Shown here piece by piece: positions 35,433 through 47,074 of a stretch of DNA of 64,000 nucleotides. The translations under genes and the position numbers were made by a program. The stretch covers positions 3,376,361 through 3,440,360 of the forward strand of contig QVOM02000072.1 in NCBI GenBank assembly GCA_003586115.2, given 5' to 3'. The DNA comes from Salvator merianae (Eukaryota > Chordata > Lepidosauria > Squamata > Teiidae). The notes under the pieces are model-generated. The model made no database searches. It was not told where the DNA came from and saw only the letters and a list, made by a program, of their open reading frames with translations. How positions within the stretch are numbered: the first letter of the stretch is position 1; the number at the start of each line of letters is the position of its first letter.

Positions 35433-35891
35433 TTGGGCAAGCCAAAGGAAGAAATTAAAGACTTCCTCCACTTCCGTCTGCTCTTTAAAGCAAAAAATAA
35501 ACTGCGCCTGTTTGGAGTTTTGCCTTACACAGCTACACAGGGAGACAAATGCTCGGTGGAGGTCTCCGAGGCAGATGAGTCATAGAAGCACTGTCACAAT
35601 AGCAGCCCCCCCCCCACGTTCCCTCCCCAGTTTTTCCCTTTGTTATGGACCTCTCCTGCTTTTACGCTACTTTTAAAATGCGCAGTTGCGTTAAAGTGCA
35701 GTAGCAGGGGAGCAGAAACTTTATTAGCATGTCAAAAGCTTTTCGTTTTTTAAAGTTTCATAGTTTTAAATCTCTGCTTTGACGATGTCCGACCGCGGCC
35801 ATAGTTTTAAGGTTCTGCTTGAGTAGACAGAGCAAATGGACAATGCATATTAAATGAATCCAGGCAGCAGCAAGAGCAGAGCTTGACTTTC

Positions 35892-35936
35892 CCGCCCTGT
35901 GACGTCAAGATTTGAATGTTGGGACTGCAACCAATC
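35892..35936. promoter_or_regulatory. GC box / CRE / CCAAT module in copy A
   Basis: CCCGCCCTG (35891-35899), TGACGTCA (35900-35907, a full palindromic CRE) and CCAATCG (35931-35937) lie within 50 bp. The same order is kept in copies B and C. This is promoter-like by composition only. Confidence 0.4.
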
Positions 35937-36338
35937 GCTGACTGCATAGGGAGGAGATTTTGACACAGCCAATCGCTGACTGCATAGGGAGGAGATTTTG
36001 ACGAGGGGTGAAGGCACGGGAAATATCAGTGTGGGAACGAGCAAGTACGAATTGACTCCATGATAAATTGTAACTGTGGGAACGACCAGAGGACGACCAA
36101 AGGACGAATTCACTGCGCGTACTCTTCTATACAGATTACATATCTCTGCTTTGACGATGTCCGACTGCGGCCGAACATTCTTAAAGAGATAATATAGTGA
36201 CTAAGCTGTATCCATACCCTTAAAAATTCAAGATTCAATATGACTTATTTGCCCAAGCTTTCAGTGAAGCATCCTCATAGACTTGCCAACCCAAGCTTTG
36301 CTTTTTCACATTTTAATGTGGATATCTGTTTACTGTGG

Positions 36339-36545
36339 GAGTGGCTATAGCTCAATGGTGGAGCAAGCTGCCTGGAAAGCATAAAATTGCAGATTCAATC
36401 CCCAACCTCTCCCTGGAAGTAGGTAGCGGCAAACCACTCCTGTATCTCTGCCAAGAAAACTGCATAGAGGTGCCCTATGGAGGAGGTGTCCACGTGGTCA
36501 AACAAAAGTTGGCCATGACTTGATGGCACCCAACAACAACAACAA
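36339..36545 (+). mobile_element. tRNA-derived SINE with BovB-like tail (Sauria-SINE type)
   Basis: The head has an A box (TGGCTATAGCTCAATGGTGG) and a B box (GATTCAATCCC) at tRNA spacing. The body has GGCAAACCACTCCTGTATCT and CTGCCAAGAAAACTGCATAG, the typical BovB-related region. It ends GGCCATGACTTGATGGCACC followed by (CAA)n. This structure is specific to squamate SINEs that use BovB LINEs for retrotransposition. Pol III promoter elements are still recognisable, but the copy is diverged. Confidence 0.85.
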
Positions 36546-37594
36546 TCTGTTACTGCAAATAAAATTCAACTATTGCAATATTGTTATTTATCTACAGTTA
36601 ACACTTAGGCTATATTCATTGTGGGAAGTGGTGTGACAACAGGATGATGAGAAGCTGCTTCTACAATATATAGTTACACAGGCTGTTCCCTAAATTTGTC
36701 ACAGGGATCCCAAAAAGTGACCTGTCAGAGATAGATGGGATGACAATATATGTTCAGATACTATTACAGTATTGAGCACAAGAAGCAACTCAATAAAATG
36801 AGGATTTGTATTCAATAATTGGTCTCAGACAAGCAACCTGATAAATTTGATTTTTTCAAGGTGGGGAAGCTAAGAATGTAAGTTTAGAAAAGGAGGGAAG
36901 GAAGCAAAGAAGCAGGTCCAGAGAAGAGAGAGGAGGAACAAGGCAAAAGGGAGGTCAAAGGATTGGAAGCAAAATATCTAGTTTCACTTTGAAGATGTGG
37001 TAGGGTCAACAAGACCAACATTACCTGAATGGGTTCATTGTGCCATCTTTTTCCACTAAATTTGTGGGCAAGGTTTTCACAGTGCCTTCAGAAAAGGGCA
37101 TCACAAACACCTTATTGGAGCTACATGTGTTTGCAGCCATAGTTGCCTTATTCTGGATCCATCCCAAGAGAATCAAGAACAGATCAGGAAGTTTCTAATT
37201 CAGACCTCATTTTTGTCACAAACTTAATATAGAAGCTTTTAAAAAGGTTTGGCACCCCTCATTTATAACGAGGGCAGTTTTTACTTACATAGTTGGCATA
37301 AAGATAATACCTGTGAAATGCTTCAGGCCTCCGTGTATTAGCATTACGTGATAGAGAAAGTAATGTCGAAATGATATATGAAATCTACAGTATATATTCT
37401 AAGCTGAAATCAGCAGATGCTCATGAAGCACTTCCTCTCTGGATTAAAACATAGTTTGGGGAAATCAGAAAGACCCTTCCATTCAAAGTCTTGTCTCATC
37501 CTCACTCTCCTGGTGATCTTGATCCATGGAGACAATATGCTTTTTCTGACCTATTGTTTTATAGATTTGGAATGGTGTATCTGTTCTGACAAGC
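36546..37594. other. No recognisable feature
   Basis: Purine-rich around 36880-36960 (GGAGGGAAGGAAGCAAAGAA). No gene or nameable repeat. Confidence 0.5.
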
Positions 37595-37703
37595 TTGGTG
37601 CCTTCCAAATGTTTTGGATAACAATTCCCACCAGCCTCAGTCAATACTGGGCAACAGCTGGGCCTGATGGGAATTGTGGTCCAAAACATCTTTAGGACAC
37701 CAA
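37595..37703. mobile_element. 109-bp palindromic MITE (TTGGTGCC...GGACACCAA)
   Basis: Left arm TTGGTGCCTTCCAAATGTTT with GGATAACAATTCCCACCAGC; right arm GATGGGAATTGTGGTCCAAA with ACATCTTTAGGACACCAA. The arms pair over about 40 bp. This is the small ACAACTCCCATCA-type hairpin element widespread in amniotes. Confidence 0.8.
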
Positions 37704-40160
37704 TTTTGGAAGATGCTGCTGTAAGGTGCAGGAAAAAAGTAGTTCTATTTACTGCCAGCTTATATGGATGGACTCCTTACAGGAAAGGATGAGGACAATT
37801 TGTGGATATTCAAGGACAAAGACTGACCTTGGATCCACAGTTGTTGCAGCTTGGCTAGTGACAGGGCAAAAGCAGACAGAGTAAAATGGAGAAAAAGAGA
37901 TCCTGGCTAGCTGCATATTTGTGGAAGAACCTGTATTTACTTTTGCTGGAGATATGTAACCTTTACAGGAATACCTCCTCTTTCCTAGTGTCTGAGATTA
38001 TGTCCAGGTCTGAGATTATGTCTGAAGAATCAGCAGCTGCCATACAGCACTGAAGCCAAGAGCATAGCCAGGAATAAGGAGGACTGGGAATATCTTATCA
38101 TGGTAAAGTGATATGAGGGTAAACTCAGGTTACTTGAACAAGCTGGTTGCTCTCCAGGTTCTCCAGGACAAATATGAGATTGTGGTGTTCACTGGGAAGA
38201 AGAAACAGGAACATTGAAACTGCTATCTGGTGAGAGTGGAGGAAAACTGTGCCTGGTAGATTGTAGCCTAAATGCTGTAAATAAATAGTCTCTGTAACTT
38301 CAGCAACATGTTGGCTTGAGTTCTTATGCAAAGCTAGGGGTAATTCTCCTACATTTTCTCAAAGCTGTTTTGCTCACCTCTGCAACCACTTCTTTCTTGT
38401 TCCTGAGAGTTGCTTATAATGCAAATCTTTTAGCAACCTTTCCATTTTTAATTCAATATTTAATTATATTAACATGAGCTCTTCAGCACCTTTAACATAC
38501 CAGATATTATAATTTTAATTTTCTTTTCTTCTCATCCTTGACCACACATGCAGACAAATCTAGGTGAAGCAACTTCAGCATTGCTTATAATGTGAGTAAT
38601 AAGATGCCAAAACTTTTGTTGAGTTAGGAGCATTCCCAGTGCTTTATGTAATGTATTAGACTGTCAATGATCTTCAGAAACAGTTTGAAAGGCAAAAAAA
38701 ATGCAAGGAGACTAGAGATGTGCAAAACTGCTTAGAAAATTGATCCAAGTAATTTTTAGCACTGTTGGAGCGTAGTTATAACATTTCTTTGGAGGGGTAG
38801 AATGACAGTTGGTGCAGTTTGGACATCCCTAAAATTTATTTTTTATTTATTTGTATACTTGTATTCCCCCTGCTTCATAACAACTAGAGGTTGCTAACAA
38901 GAAACAATGAAATCATTAAAAGGATAGATAACAATAATAGATAGGTGATAGCACTAAAATTTAGGCTAAGCCAGATGGAAGAGATGGGTCTTAAGTTGCA
39001 TTCTTTGCTACACATTAAATTATGGCACCTTCTAGAGATGGTATTGGGGGTGTTTGAGAAGTTGCCTTTGAGAAGGGGTACCCTTAAAATCATTGTAGCA
39101 AAGAATAAAAAGCTCTGTATACACTTCCTAGCATGGAGGCATGTTAAAACTCCATCTAACTAGAAGAGTGAATCTCATTCATGCTCCCATCATTTGCCAG
39201 GGCAGGAAGTACCTGCCCAGGGGACAGGTCAAATTGAGGTGAGGTGACATGATTTGTGCCATATGCTCACCTCCAGTGGGGACTTCCACCCCAGCTTTCC
39301 TTATGGGGGGTGCGAATGCAACACAAATAGTGCTGCCTCCCCTTGATCTCCTCTTTTGGTTGATCTTGGCCAAAAGACTGTGAGAGAGGGGACAGAGGAG
39401 TTCTCTGTCCCAAGCACTCTATGTGAACCTTGATGAGACAGCTTAGGGGTCCTTTCTTCTCTAAGGTGACTAGAAGCTGTCCTTGTCTAGAAGCTCCCTT
39501 AGACTGGGAACTTCTAATTTTTTTATTCTGTCTGGAGTGACCAGATATTTTTGCCTTAAGGATCATAATATCCCTTATCAGTTCTCTGGGGAGATAGTTT
39601 CACATACCAGTTGGATGGGTCGGAGTAAGTAGCTACTTTCTCTCTCACACACATATATGTGCATTCAGATCGGCTGAGAAGGGTGCTTGACGTGTCTGCT
39701 GCTTATTCTCAGTCTGGTGATTCAGTGGAGGGCATGCGGCATTTTTTTCTTTTGTGGTCATTGTCAAAATCAAGAGCATCTTCCAAGAAGAAAAAACATT
39801 CCTGTGGTAGCCAAGTACCCAAGACCAGCTAGTGTTTGGTCAGACGTCAAAAAGCCCGATGAGTTTTTATCAGGTCAGAGGAAATACAGACCCTTTAAAA
39901 AAAACCAACTTCCTCATTTTAAATACCTGATTTAATAATATTCTTCCTAGGCAGATAAAATATGTGATATTGTATAAGCACATGTAAACAGGACAAAGCT
40001 GTCACTTAAGGGTTGCCATAGGCAATCAACAGCAATATTCTTATATCTTTGACAGTGTATAGAAGAGGAAATTTCAGCAGGTGGTGCCTGTATCACAAAC
40101 TACACGTTTTAAAATTCCCACTTTTGCACAGATGTTAAAGATGCAGGAAAGATGACCTGA
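37704..40160. other. Mostly unassigned; probable minus-strand L2-like fragment at 38835-39110
   Basis: TTATTTATTTGTATACTTGT with ATTCCCCCTGC at about 38838-38875 resembles a reverse-complemented L2 tail, and the following 230 bp (GATGGGTCTTAAGTTGCATT and so on) resembles its decayed coding end. Elsewhere nothing is recognisable; the 99-codon minus frame at 39267-39566 has no known motif. Confidence 0.35.
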
Positions 40161-40382
40161 GGCCTGGTCACACCAACCTTTTAATCCAGCTTCGGTCCAC
40201 TTTCAGACTGAGAGAACACAACAATGAAGTAATTAGATGTTTTCTTTCAGCATTATCTAACTCAGAAAATCCACCTTTGGGTTAGATAATGTGGAAAGAA
40301 GATGATTTTTCGCTTTGCTGATGTGTTCTTTCAGTCCAAAAGTGGACTGAAGTTGAATTAAAACTTAGGTGTGACTGGGTCC
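40161..40382. mobile_element. ~222-bp MITE, second copy of the 6179-6401 family
   Basis: GGCCTGGTCACACCAACCTT at the left and TTAGGTGTGACTGGGTCC at the right are inverted repeats. The interior shares TTTAATCCAGCTTCGGTCCA, ATTATCTAACTCAGAAAATC and AAAGTGGACTGAAGTTGAAT with 6179-6401. An exact target duplication is not resolved. Confidence 0.8.
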
Positions 40383-40459
40383 CTGGATTCCATATGGTAT
40401 CCTAGTGTTCTACCATCACAAAGTATCCTGGTGGGACTCTGCTAATCATCCATTACTAA

Positions 40460-40883
40460 GGGCCCAGCTACACACAATTTTCCTGAAAAGCTTTGAACCA
40501 AGAGTACAGATTCTTCCAGTTCAGGGATGTTCACATTCATAGTTGTTAGCCCATCTTAAGCCTTCCTTTCTCCCACGTCTTTCATACATGGACTGTATGT
40601 TGTGCCTTAACTTCCCATTTCTTCCTTTCCTCCGCCAAGCAATACGGTGTACTTGACCATCCCTTTTTATCAGTTGCAGGCTTTGTTTTTTGTCTTTTGT
40701 TTTCACTCAGGGTCCAGCCTTTCAAAACAAATTTGAGCATCACACCAAAAAGTTTAAAGGGCTTTTATCCATTTTTTTGGAAATTCAACTTTGGGAGAAA
40801 AACTGCTTGTCACTTTTCAGATCTGTTCTCTTCATTCTGGAGCTTGATCAAAGGTGAATTAAAACTTAGATATAGCTGGGTTC
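40460..40883. mobile_element. 424-bp MITE, GGGCCCAGCTACACAC ends, TSD TAA
   Basis: Left end GGGCCCAGCTACACACAATT and right end TTAGATATAGCTGGGTTC are imperfect inverted repeats; TAA flanks both (40457-40459, 40884-40886). Its right part (GGTGAATTAAAACTTAG) resembles the right end of 40161-40382, so the two are related subfamilies. It lies 77 bp after that element and 50 bp before copy B. Confidence 0.75.
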
Positions 40884-40933
40884 TAAAACAAAATCTGCCT
40901 CTTGATTTTAATCAGCTTGATTTTGCAGACTGT

Positions 40934-42001
40934 GGCTGCGTTCCGACACGGCATTTAATCAGTTTACAGGCCGTCTTCAGTTCCCGCTGTCCCGACATGA
41001 TCTTGCCGTTCCGTAAGTTTTATGGATTAAATTGGCGAAATCCGGATTACTTTGTCTTTGGATTTAATGAACTCTCAAGCCGTTCCAGATCGCTAGCGCG
41101 CTTTACTTTGTGCTGTGGGCACGGGGAAAGCGATTATTTGAGAGGGATCGTACTGTTTTGGGGGGCGTGCAGAGGGAGGGATCCCCATTTTGTGCCGTCC
41201 AATGACAGACTTTGTGGGTGGGCAGGAAGCACATTAGTTTGCCTCCATTATCCCCCCTTCCCTCGCTGCCAGGGGAAAAGAAATCGTCGTCCTTCTTCGC
41301 TAAGCTGCAGTCCTGCCAGGAAGAAATTAAAGGCTTTCTCCACTTCCGTCTGCTCTTTAAAGGAAAAAATAAACTGCACCTGTTTGGAGTTTTGCCGTGG
41401 TCAGCACACAGTTAAAAATAGTAGAGCCCCCCCACGTTCCCTCCCCACTTTTTCCCTTTGTTATGGACCTCTCCCGCTACTTTTAAATTGCGCAGTTGCG
41501 CTAAAGTGAATCAGCAGGATAGCAGAACTCCGCATTTCAAAAGCCTACTTAAAGTGAAACAGCAGGATAGCAGAACTGCGCATTTCAAAAGCTTAGTTTT
41601 TTAAAGTTCATAGTTTTAAAGTGAACGTAGTTTTTAAGTTCTGCTTCGGTAGACAGAGGCTGCAGGGAGGAGCAAATGCCGAATGACTAGTAATGCTGCC
41701 AAGTTAATCCATGTTCTGAGGCAGCAGTGGGGACATGCAGAGAGCGGAGCTTGACTTTCCCGCCCCTGTGACGTCAAGGTTTGAACGTTGGGACTGCAGC
41801 CAATCGCTGACTGCATAGGGAGGAGAATTTGATGAGGGGTGGAGGCAGAAAGGGTACTGCCAAGCACGGGAAATATCAGTGTGGGAACGAGCAAGTACGA
41901 ATTGACTCCGTGTTAAATTGTAACTGTGGGAATGACCAGAAGACGAATTCACTGCGTGTACTCTTCTATACAGATTACATTGACGATGTCCGACCGCGGC
42001 C
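40934..42001 (+). mobile_element. Copy B of ~1.07-kb GGCC-ended transposon family, 1068 bp, TSD TGT
   Basis: It starts GGCTGCGTTCCGACACGGCA and ends GACGATGTCCGACCGCGGCC; TGT flanks both sides (40931-40933, 42002-42004). The ends are an imperfect inverted repeat (GGCNGCGNTCNGACA). It is collinear with copy C and close to identical in the blocks I compared by eye. A stop-free frame of up to 270 codons runs in from upstream to 41509, and part of it is kept in copy C, but copy A breaks it and it has no DDE or HTH features I recognise. It is therefore non-autonomous or extremely diverged. It contains the CRE/CCAAT module. Confidence 0.9.
41758..41805. promoter_or_regulatory. GC box / CRE / CCAAT module in copy B
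   Basis: CCCGCCCCTG precedes TGACGTCA (41769-41776), and CCAATCG follows near 41800. Order and spacing are as in copies A and C. Confidence 0.4.
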
Positions 42002-42621
42002 TGTGCAAGCCAAGAAGCGAAATCTACCAGGAAAAATAAATCTGGACAGGCTGCATATGCTCAACCAAGTGATCCACCCTCACGGTTTTGTTAATTGTTT
42101 CAAGTAGGGCTAAACTGCATGACACATGCAGCTATGTATGTCTTGTCTCTGCTGCTGTTTAGCAAAAAATAGCATCCACATCTGCAAATTACAGCAGGGA
42201 ATGGGCTATTTCAGCTTTTGTATTGTACCTACAGTGCAGCATCTTGTCCTAACTCCTCTTGGTTTTTGTCCAATAGCCATATATGTGATTTTTGTGTGGA
42301 GAAAATTGGTCAGAGGAAAATGTTAAAGAATAGCTAAACTATGGAATTCACAGTTGCAAGATTTAGTGCTGGTTCCTGTTAAACATGGAATTCCGGTGGT
42401 ATTGTCTTTTGCAGCAACAAACCTAACTGGCTACAAAGGGCATGGAAGGAGAGATAGTTAATTGGGGTCCCCTATCCCTCCTGCTTAGTCTCTGCTATAT
42501 GACCGTACAGTTGGAACAGGTTCCTTTTAAGTAACTTCCTACAAGCAGACTTCCTCCTCCTCTTTGAGACAAAATGAAGACATCTCCCCACCTTTACCTG
42601 CTATAACATTACTGCAACTAA

Positions 42622-43582
42622 GGGTGCAATCAGCTGCTTTTAAAGGGACATGTTCTGGGCGAATTTGAGGCTCTAGGGACATACATCACATATCTAAAAA
42701 CACATTACCACATTCTGAGGATGGGAAATAAATGCCTCTTTCTCAGATACAAAATCATAACTCCAAATGCGACTCATTTTGCGGGTCAGATTGGGCAGGA
42801 AGCTACAGAGGCTTATGTAGCCAATCACAAACTTGGAAACAACTGGCAAAGAGGCTGATGTAAGAAGGCACATTAGGAGGAGCAGCAGAGCCTTTACCTA
42901 CCCTAAACGAAGAAAAGGGGAAGCTGGGGCCATGATGAAAGCCAGAACTTTGTAATCTTCCTACACAGCTGCTGTAGAAGAAGCTGAGCTGCCTCTAGGG
43001 TTCTCACATTGCGATCAGACAATTTCTGAGGGAGCTAAAGGAGGAGACGTGACTGAACCTGAGAGGGCTCCACTCTGTTCATGAAATAGTACCAGAGATT
43101 GGGTGTTGGAAGCCAGCAAGGACTGGGACAAGGCTGCACAAGACAGGGCTGGTGACAGGAAGTGTGGACAGAGACTGGTTGAGAAGGAGGTGGAAGGGGA
43201 AGACGAGAGGGGAAGGAGTAGGCAGCTGGTTGTGAAGGCTCAAGTAATTGGCAGGATGCACCTTCGGTGAAACGGAAAGCTGACTGAAAACAATCTCACT
43301 GGGAAAAGCAGCCAACAATCCCACAGCTATGCAGCATGGCTGAGGTGACCGCTCAGGGCCACAGGAAGCTGAGCAGATGAGAGGCCAATCAGAAAGTAGC
43401 ACATGTTGTCATGGATGCCATTGCCAGATTGGAGGTGCACGCTGATTGCTGCGTGAAAAGAAAAGCTAGGTTTTTGGACACCTAATTGGTAAACAGTTTG
43501 GAAGGCAAATTTTCTCTGTGTCTAAAGATAGGGCGGTTCTTCATAAAAAGGCGACTGGAAAGAGCCCTGTCTGATCGCACCC
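42622..43582. mobile_element. 961-bp inverted-repeat element, GGGTGCAATCAG...CTGATCGCACCC, TSD TAA
   Basis: The terminal 12 bases form an inverted repeat with one mismatch, and TAA flanks both ends (42619-42621, 43583-43585). The GATCAG core of the termini links it to 9988-10339 and 21516-21878. The interior is purine-rich, with no reading frame resembling a transposase. Confidence 0.8.
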
Positions 43583-43585
43583 TAA

Positions 43586-44401
43586 ATCTGCATTTCACTA
43601 AAAACAATTAGGGGTTCTTGCTGTTTACAGTCTGCTAAATATTACATATTGTAATATAGTTGGAACTAATATCCCAAGCAACAGAGAAGATTCCAATAGC
43701 TACTACCTTGAATAAATTTACCAAGTGGTTCTGACAAATTCAGGGAGGATCACACCACCACTAGCTAGTCATGATGATGATTAGCAGTGTAAGATTTAAT
43801 CAAAAGCTAATTAAATTTCAGACTGAGGTCATCATATTACGTGAGACCTCTAAATTAAAAGAAAAAAAAAGTGTAATCCTAACATCTGAGAAGAACCCCA
43901 GTGGCTATTTCCTCATGAATAAAGCTAGCAGGAGCTTGGTAATATTCAGATGCTGCTTAGCCAAGAGGAAGGAGGAGTATTGCCTCAGAATAATCCTCCC
44001 TGTGGAAACAAAACAAAGTGTAGTACTATGACCCCCAAGCACATGCCATGCAGCTATAGGGGCTTGGATGCAGCAGATTCCATTCATATTGAAGGCCACT
44101 CTGGGAATATCCATTTTGGGGGACTGTACAGTGATTATTTTGTAATGCTATGTGATCATTTAAGTGTGTCATAGCTTAGAGCTTTGTCATGCCATATTCC
44201 AGCTGTGCCGGTTATATATTGGGATTTGACGGAGTAAGTGTCTAAATATAAAATGGCCAAATGAAAAAAGAAGACAGATATTTGCATAAAATGACCGTAT
44301 AGATTAGAAGAGGGAAATACAGGAGACAGAGTTTGTCATTATGCTTTTAGGCAAATGTCAGAGTTCCCTCAAACTCAGGATTGATAGTTCTCTCCTGTTC
44401 C
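43586..44401. other. No recognisable feature
   Basis: AT-rich unique sequence. The short frames present have no known motif. Confidence 0.5.
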
Positions 44402-44404
44402 TTA

Positions 44405-44624
44405 GGCTATGGTCACATATAGCAAAAAAAGTGTCTCAAAAGGGCCTCAGAGATGGTAGCCTATGGTCCTTGTGTTTTCATCCCATCTCTACTCCACCTT
44501 TCATAGCTTAAAATGAGTTTGGGGAGAGGCAGGCTGGTGTCTGAAAGATTCCACCTGCCAACCATCTCTATGCCTCTCTAGGCTACCTCAAAGGTGCTCT
44601 TTTTTACTGTGTGCAAACACAGCC
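44405..44624. mobile_element. 220-bp MITE, GGCTATGGTCACATAT ends
   Basis: Left end GGCTATGGTCACATATAGCA followed by seven As; right end TTTTTTACTGTGTGCAAACAC then AGCC; these pair as inverted repeats. Flanks are TTA and TCA, a near-match for a 3-bp duplication. Size and ends resemble the 6179-6401 family. Confidence 0.65.
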
Positions 44625-46673
44625 TCAGTGACTGCTTTGGCTATAATTTTTCAAACACTTGCTAAGTTTCCTGTGAGAAGGAGTAATACAGTATGCTAAC
44701 AGAGAACACCTTGAAAGCTGAAGACATATGTAAATCCCTCCCAGGTTGAAAACATAACACTCACATGCAATGCTGCTCATGGGGCAGATATAAATGTAGG
44801 TGGATATCAAAGGCCTACGATGTGTCTCAGTAGGTGGCCACTGCACTTTCTTAGATCACCTTAAGAAAAACTAGAGCCCTTTCCCATCTTGTTTATTGTG
44901 TACCCATCACACACGTCCTTTCAGAGTTCTGGATTGCAGAAACACTATATTGCTAAACAACTCAGTTAACACTAGCTGGGAATGCTTAATTTCTTCCTGT
45001 TTCCTGCTGCTCAGTAATATACTGCGGAAGGTTGAATTTGTGGTTCTATAAAATATGGTTATGCAGCTGCCGTGGACCTTAATTTGGATTATGATGTGAT
45101 CCATGATACAAGAGCTTCACTTTTGCAGAAGTTTTCTTTGACAAATGCATGGAGCGAAGGCGATTCTGAGTACTTCATCTTCATGGGATAATCCTGTGTT
45201 ATTATGCAGGCTTTCATGGAAACTTTGTGGTATAATAGTGATGTTTTGACAGAAGAAAGTGAGCTGACTTGAAAAGATCAGACTCTGTAGCCCTTTGCCC
45301 TCATCAAATCTTTTCTTGCTTGTTTTATTTTTTATTCCATTAAAATTTGTTCACTCATTCTGAAGGTAGACTAAAGCTGGATTAAAACTTTGGTGTGAAT
45401 GCAACCATCTTTCTCTTCAGAATACCACAGGGTTTTCAGCTGGTAAAGGCATCTTGATTTTAGAATGTTACTCAAGCGGAAGAACCCGCCTGTATCGTGG
45501 TTCCCGCCTTTCACTACTAATGTCCTGACATTTTGTGAATCTTGTATTTGTACAGTATCATCAAAAGTCACCTAACCTATTCCAGTGCCAGAGTTTATCC
45601 TATGTGGTTTGTTACATCCCCAGTCATAACTAGTTACATCTCAGACAAGGGACTTGCGGGAATATTGTGCAAAGGCTACAATGCAGCTGGAGTACACTTT
45701 GTCATTTTGCGGAAAACCCCTAATTTTTGCCTTCCTAGAACTTGTACGGCTGTCCTTTCACTTCTGGTCCCATTAGCTGAGTCAGTAACTTTTCACATGA
45801 AAGCAGCGCTTAGAGGCTGATATAAAATGACATGAAGTAAAGAGGGGGGATAAAGTATTTAAATGAGATTTCAGGGAACTGCAAGGCAGGTTCAGCTATG
45901 GACTCCGTCCTATCAATTCTCTTCTCATGGGTCCTTTTTATTTTTTTTTCCCCTCCCACTTCCAGCTTTGTGGGACAGCTTAAATAGGATTCAGTGAAAA
46001 GGGGGCTGAGGCAGGGAGGAGGAGATGTATTGAAGTCATACAAAGGCAACTGCCTTTGGTCCTTATGGATATTGTCACGCTTCTTAGCCTCACACAGATA
46101 CTGAAGCATCACATGACCTCAGGCTGAGTGCTGTTCTATCCCTGAGGCCTGATTGGTCAGTGGCTCCTTTTTTGAAAATCTAGGTGTCCGTGGCAACGAG
46201 AAGCAGGTCAGCAGCCATACTTTCCTGGCCTTTCAGAGTAGTGTAGGAGGGATAGAAGAAAGACCAGCAACACACAAGCGTCAGGGAAGCAGCAGGACTT
46301 ACTTTCAGGTATTGGCTGTTTGGATTTTGTGTGTGTGTGTGTGTGTATTGATTTTCCTAAACTTTTGTGTGGGAAATATTGTGTATGCGTGTGTGTGTGC
46401 TATTATCTTTCAAAAGTTTTTGTCATCTTCTCACTGAATACTCAGTGTTTAAAACACAGGAGTGATGTACTACTCTTGTTCCTAAGATGCACTCGGGTTG
46501 CACCTGTCACTAGAGAGGGCTTGAGAATAATTATATTGGAACTATATTTCACAGGTCTATATATTAGTCATGGTCTTGCTTTCAGCATTTTGTCTCAGTG
46601 CTCATCAAAAATAGGAAAAAGTGCTAATTATATTTTAAATCTTGTTATAATCATTCCAACTTTTGTGTTTAAT
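44625..46673. other. Unassigned, with a MITE right-end fragment at about 45348-45406 and a (GT)n tract
   Basis: At 45352-45406, CTGAAGGTAGACTAAAGCTG and GATTAAAACTTTGGTGTGAA match the right end of the 6179-6401 family without its left half. A (GT)n run lies at 46327-46346. Otherwise nothing recognised. Confidence 0.5.
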
Positions 46674-46880
46674 GAACCAGTGAAGTGTAGTGGCTAGAAT
46701 ATTGTGCCTAGGAGACTATGAGTTCAGTTTTTCACTCAATCATGGAAGCACATCGGAGGGAACATCTACCTTTCAGCCGAAGCTACTTTGCAGGGTTGTT
46801 GCAAAAATTCTATACAGGAGAAGGCAATAATATGCACTGCCCTCAGCTCTTTAACAGAAAAGCAGGATGTAAATAACAAG
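46674..46880 (+). mobile_element. tRNA-derived SINE remnant
   Basis: GAACCAGTGAAGTGTAGTGG with CTAGAATATTG, then GAGTTCAGTTTTT, then TTGCAGGGTTGTTGCAAAAA and GCACTGCCCTCAGCTCTTTA, follows the common squamate SINE layout: GTGGTGTAGTGGTTAGAGTG head, GGGTTCGAATCC B box, CACAGGGTTGTTGTG body and a CCGCCCTGAGCTCCTTGG tail. Many substitutions mark it as old. Confidence 0.7.
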
Positions 46881-47074
46881 GCAGTTTAGCTGTCAAAAGA
46901 ATAATAACGTTTTTCAAGAACAAAATAAAGAGCCCCAAAGCATTTCAGTTAAGTTTGAACATTCAACAATATGAGGGAAAATATCCTGCTTCTGATGCCC
47001 TCCTGAACACACTAACTGACGAGCTAGCAAGTGGTACCCTGGAAATCACTAAATGAAAAGATCAAAGGAGACTT

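Larger units (their letters stand above)
34916..36172 (+). mobile_element. Copy A of ~1.07-kb GGCC-ended transposon family, expanded to 1257 bp, TSD GAA
   Basis: Ends are GGCCGCGGCCGGACACAGC on the left and GATGTCCGACTGCGGCC on the right; GAA flanks both (34913-34915, 36173-36175). The body aligns with 40934-42001 throughout (CTCTCAAGCCGTTCCAGATC, CGCTAGCGCGCTTTAC, GGGATCCCCATTTGGTGCCG, and others). Copy-specific changes are: the first ~50 bp at the left end duplicated (CATTTAATCAG occurs twice); a (GA)n tract at 35401-35432; a 30-bp copy of the right terminus inserted at 35771-35800 between two ATAGTTTTAA repeats; and a 38-bp tandem duplication at 35931-36004. There is no transposase-like frame. 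It carries the CRE/CCAAT module of the family. Confidence 0.9.

Noticed and set aside
35092..35585. Several 70-150-codon frames on both strands in copy A
   Set aside because: Low-stop GC-rich and (GA)n sequence inside a transposon; the frames are not preserved in copies B and C.
36339..36400. Functional tRNA gene
   Set aside because: A and B boxes are present, but no acceptor stem closes, and the sequence continues into a SINE body with a BovB-like tail.
40697..41509. 270-codon plus-strand open frame as a transposase gene
   Set aside because: It begins in the neighbouring MITE, runs through the unique gap and only then into copy B. Copy A breaks the equivalent frame, and no DDE, HTH or zinc-finger pattern is visible.
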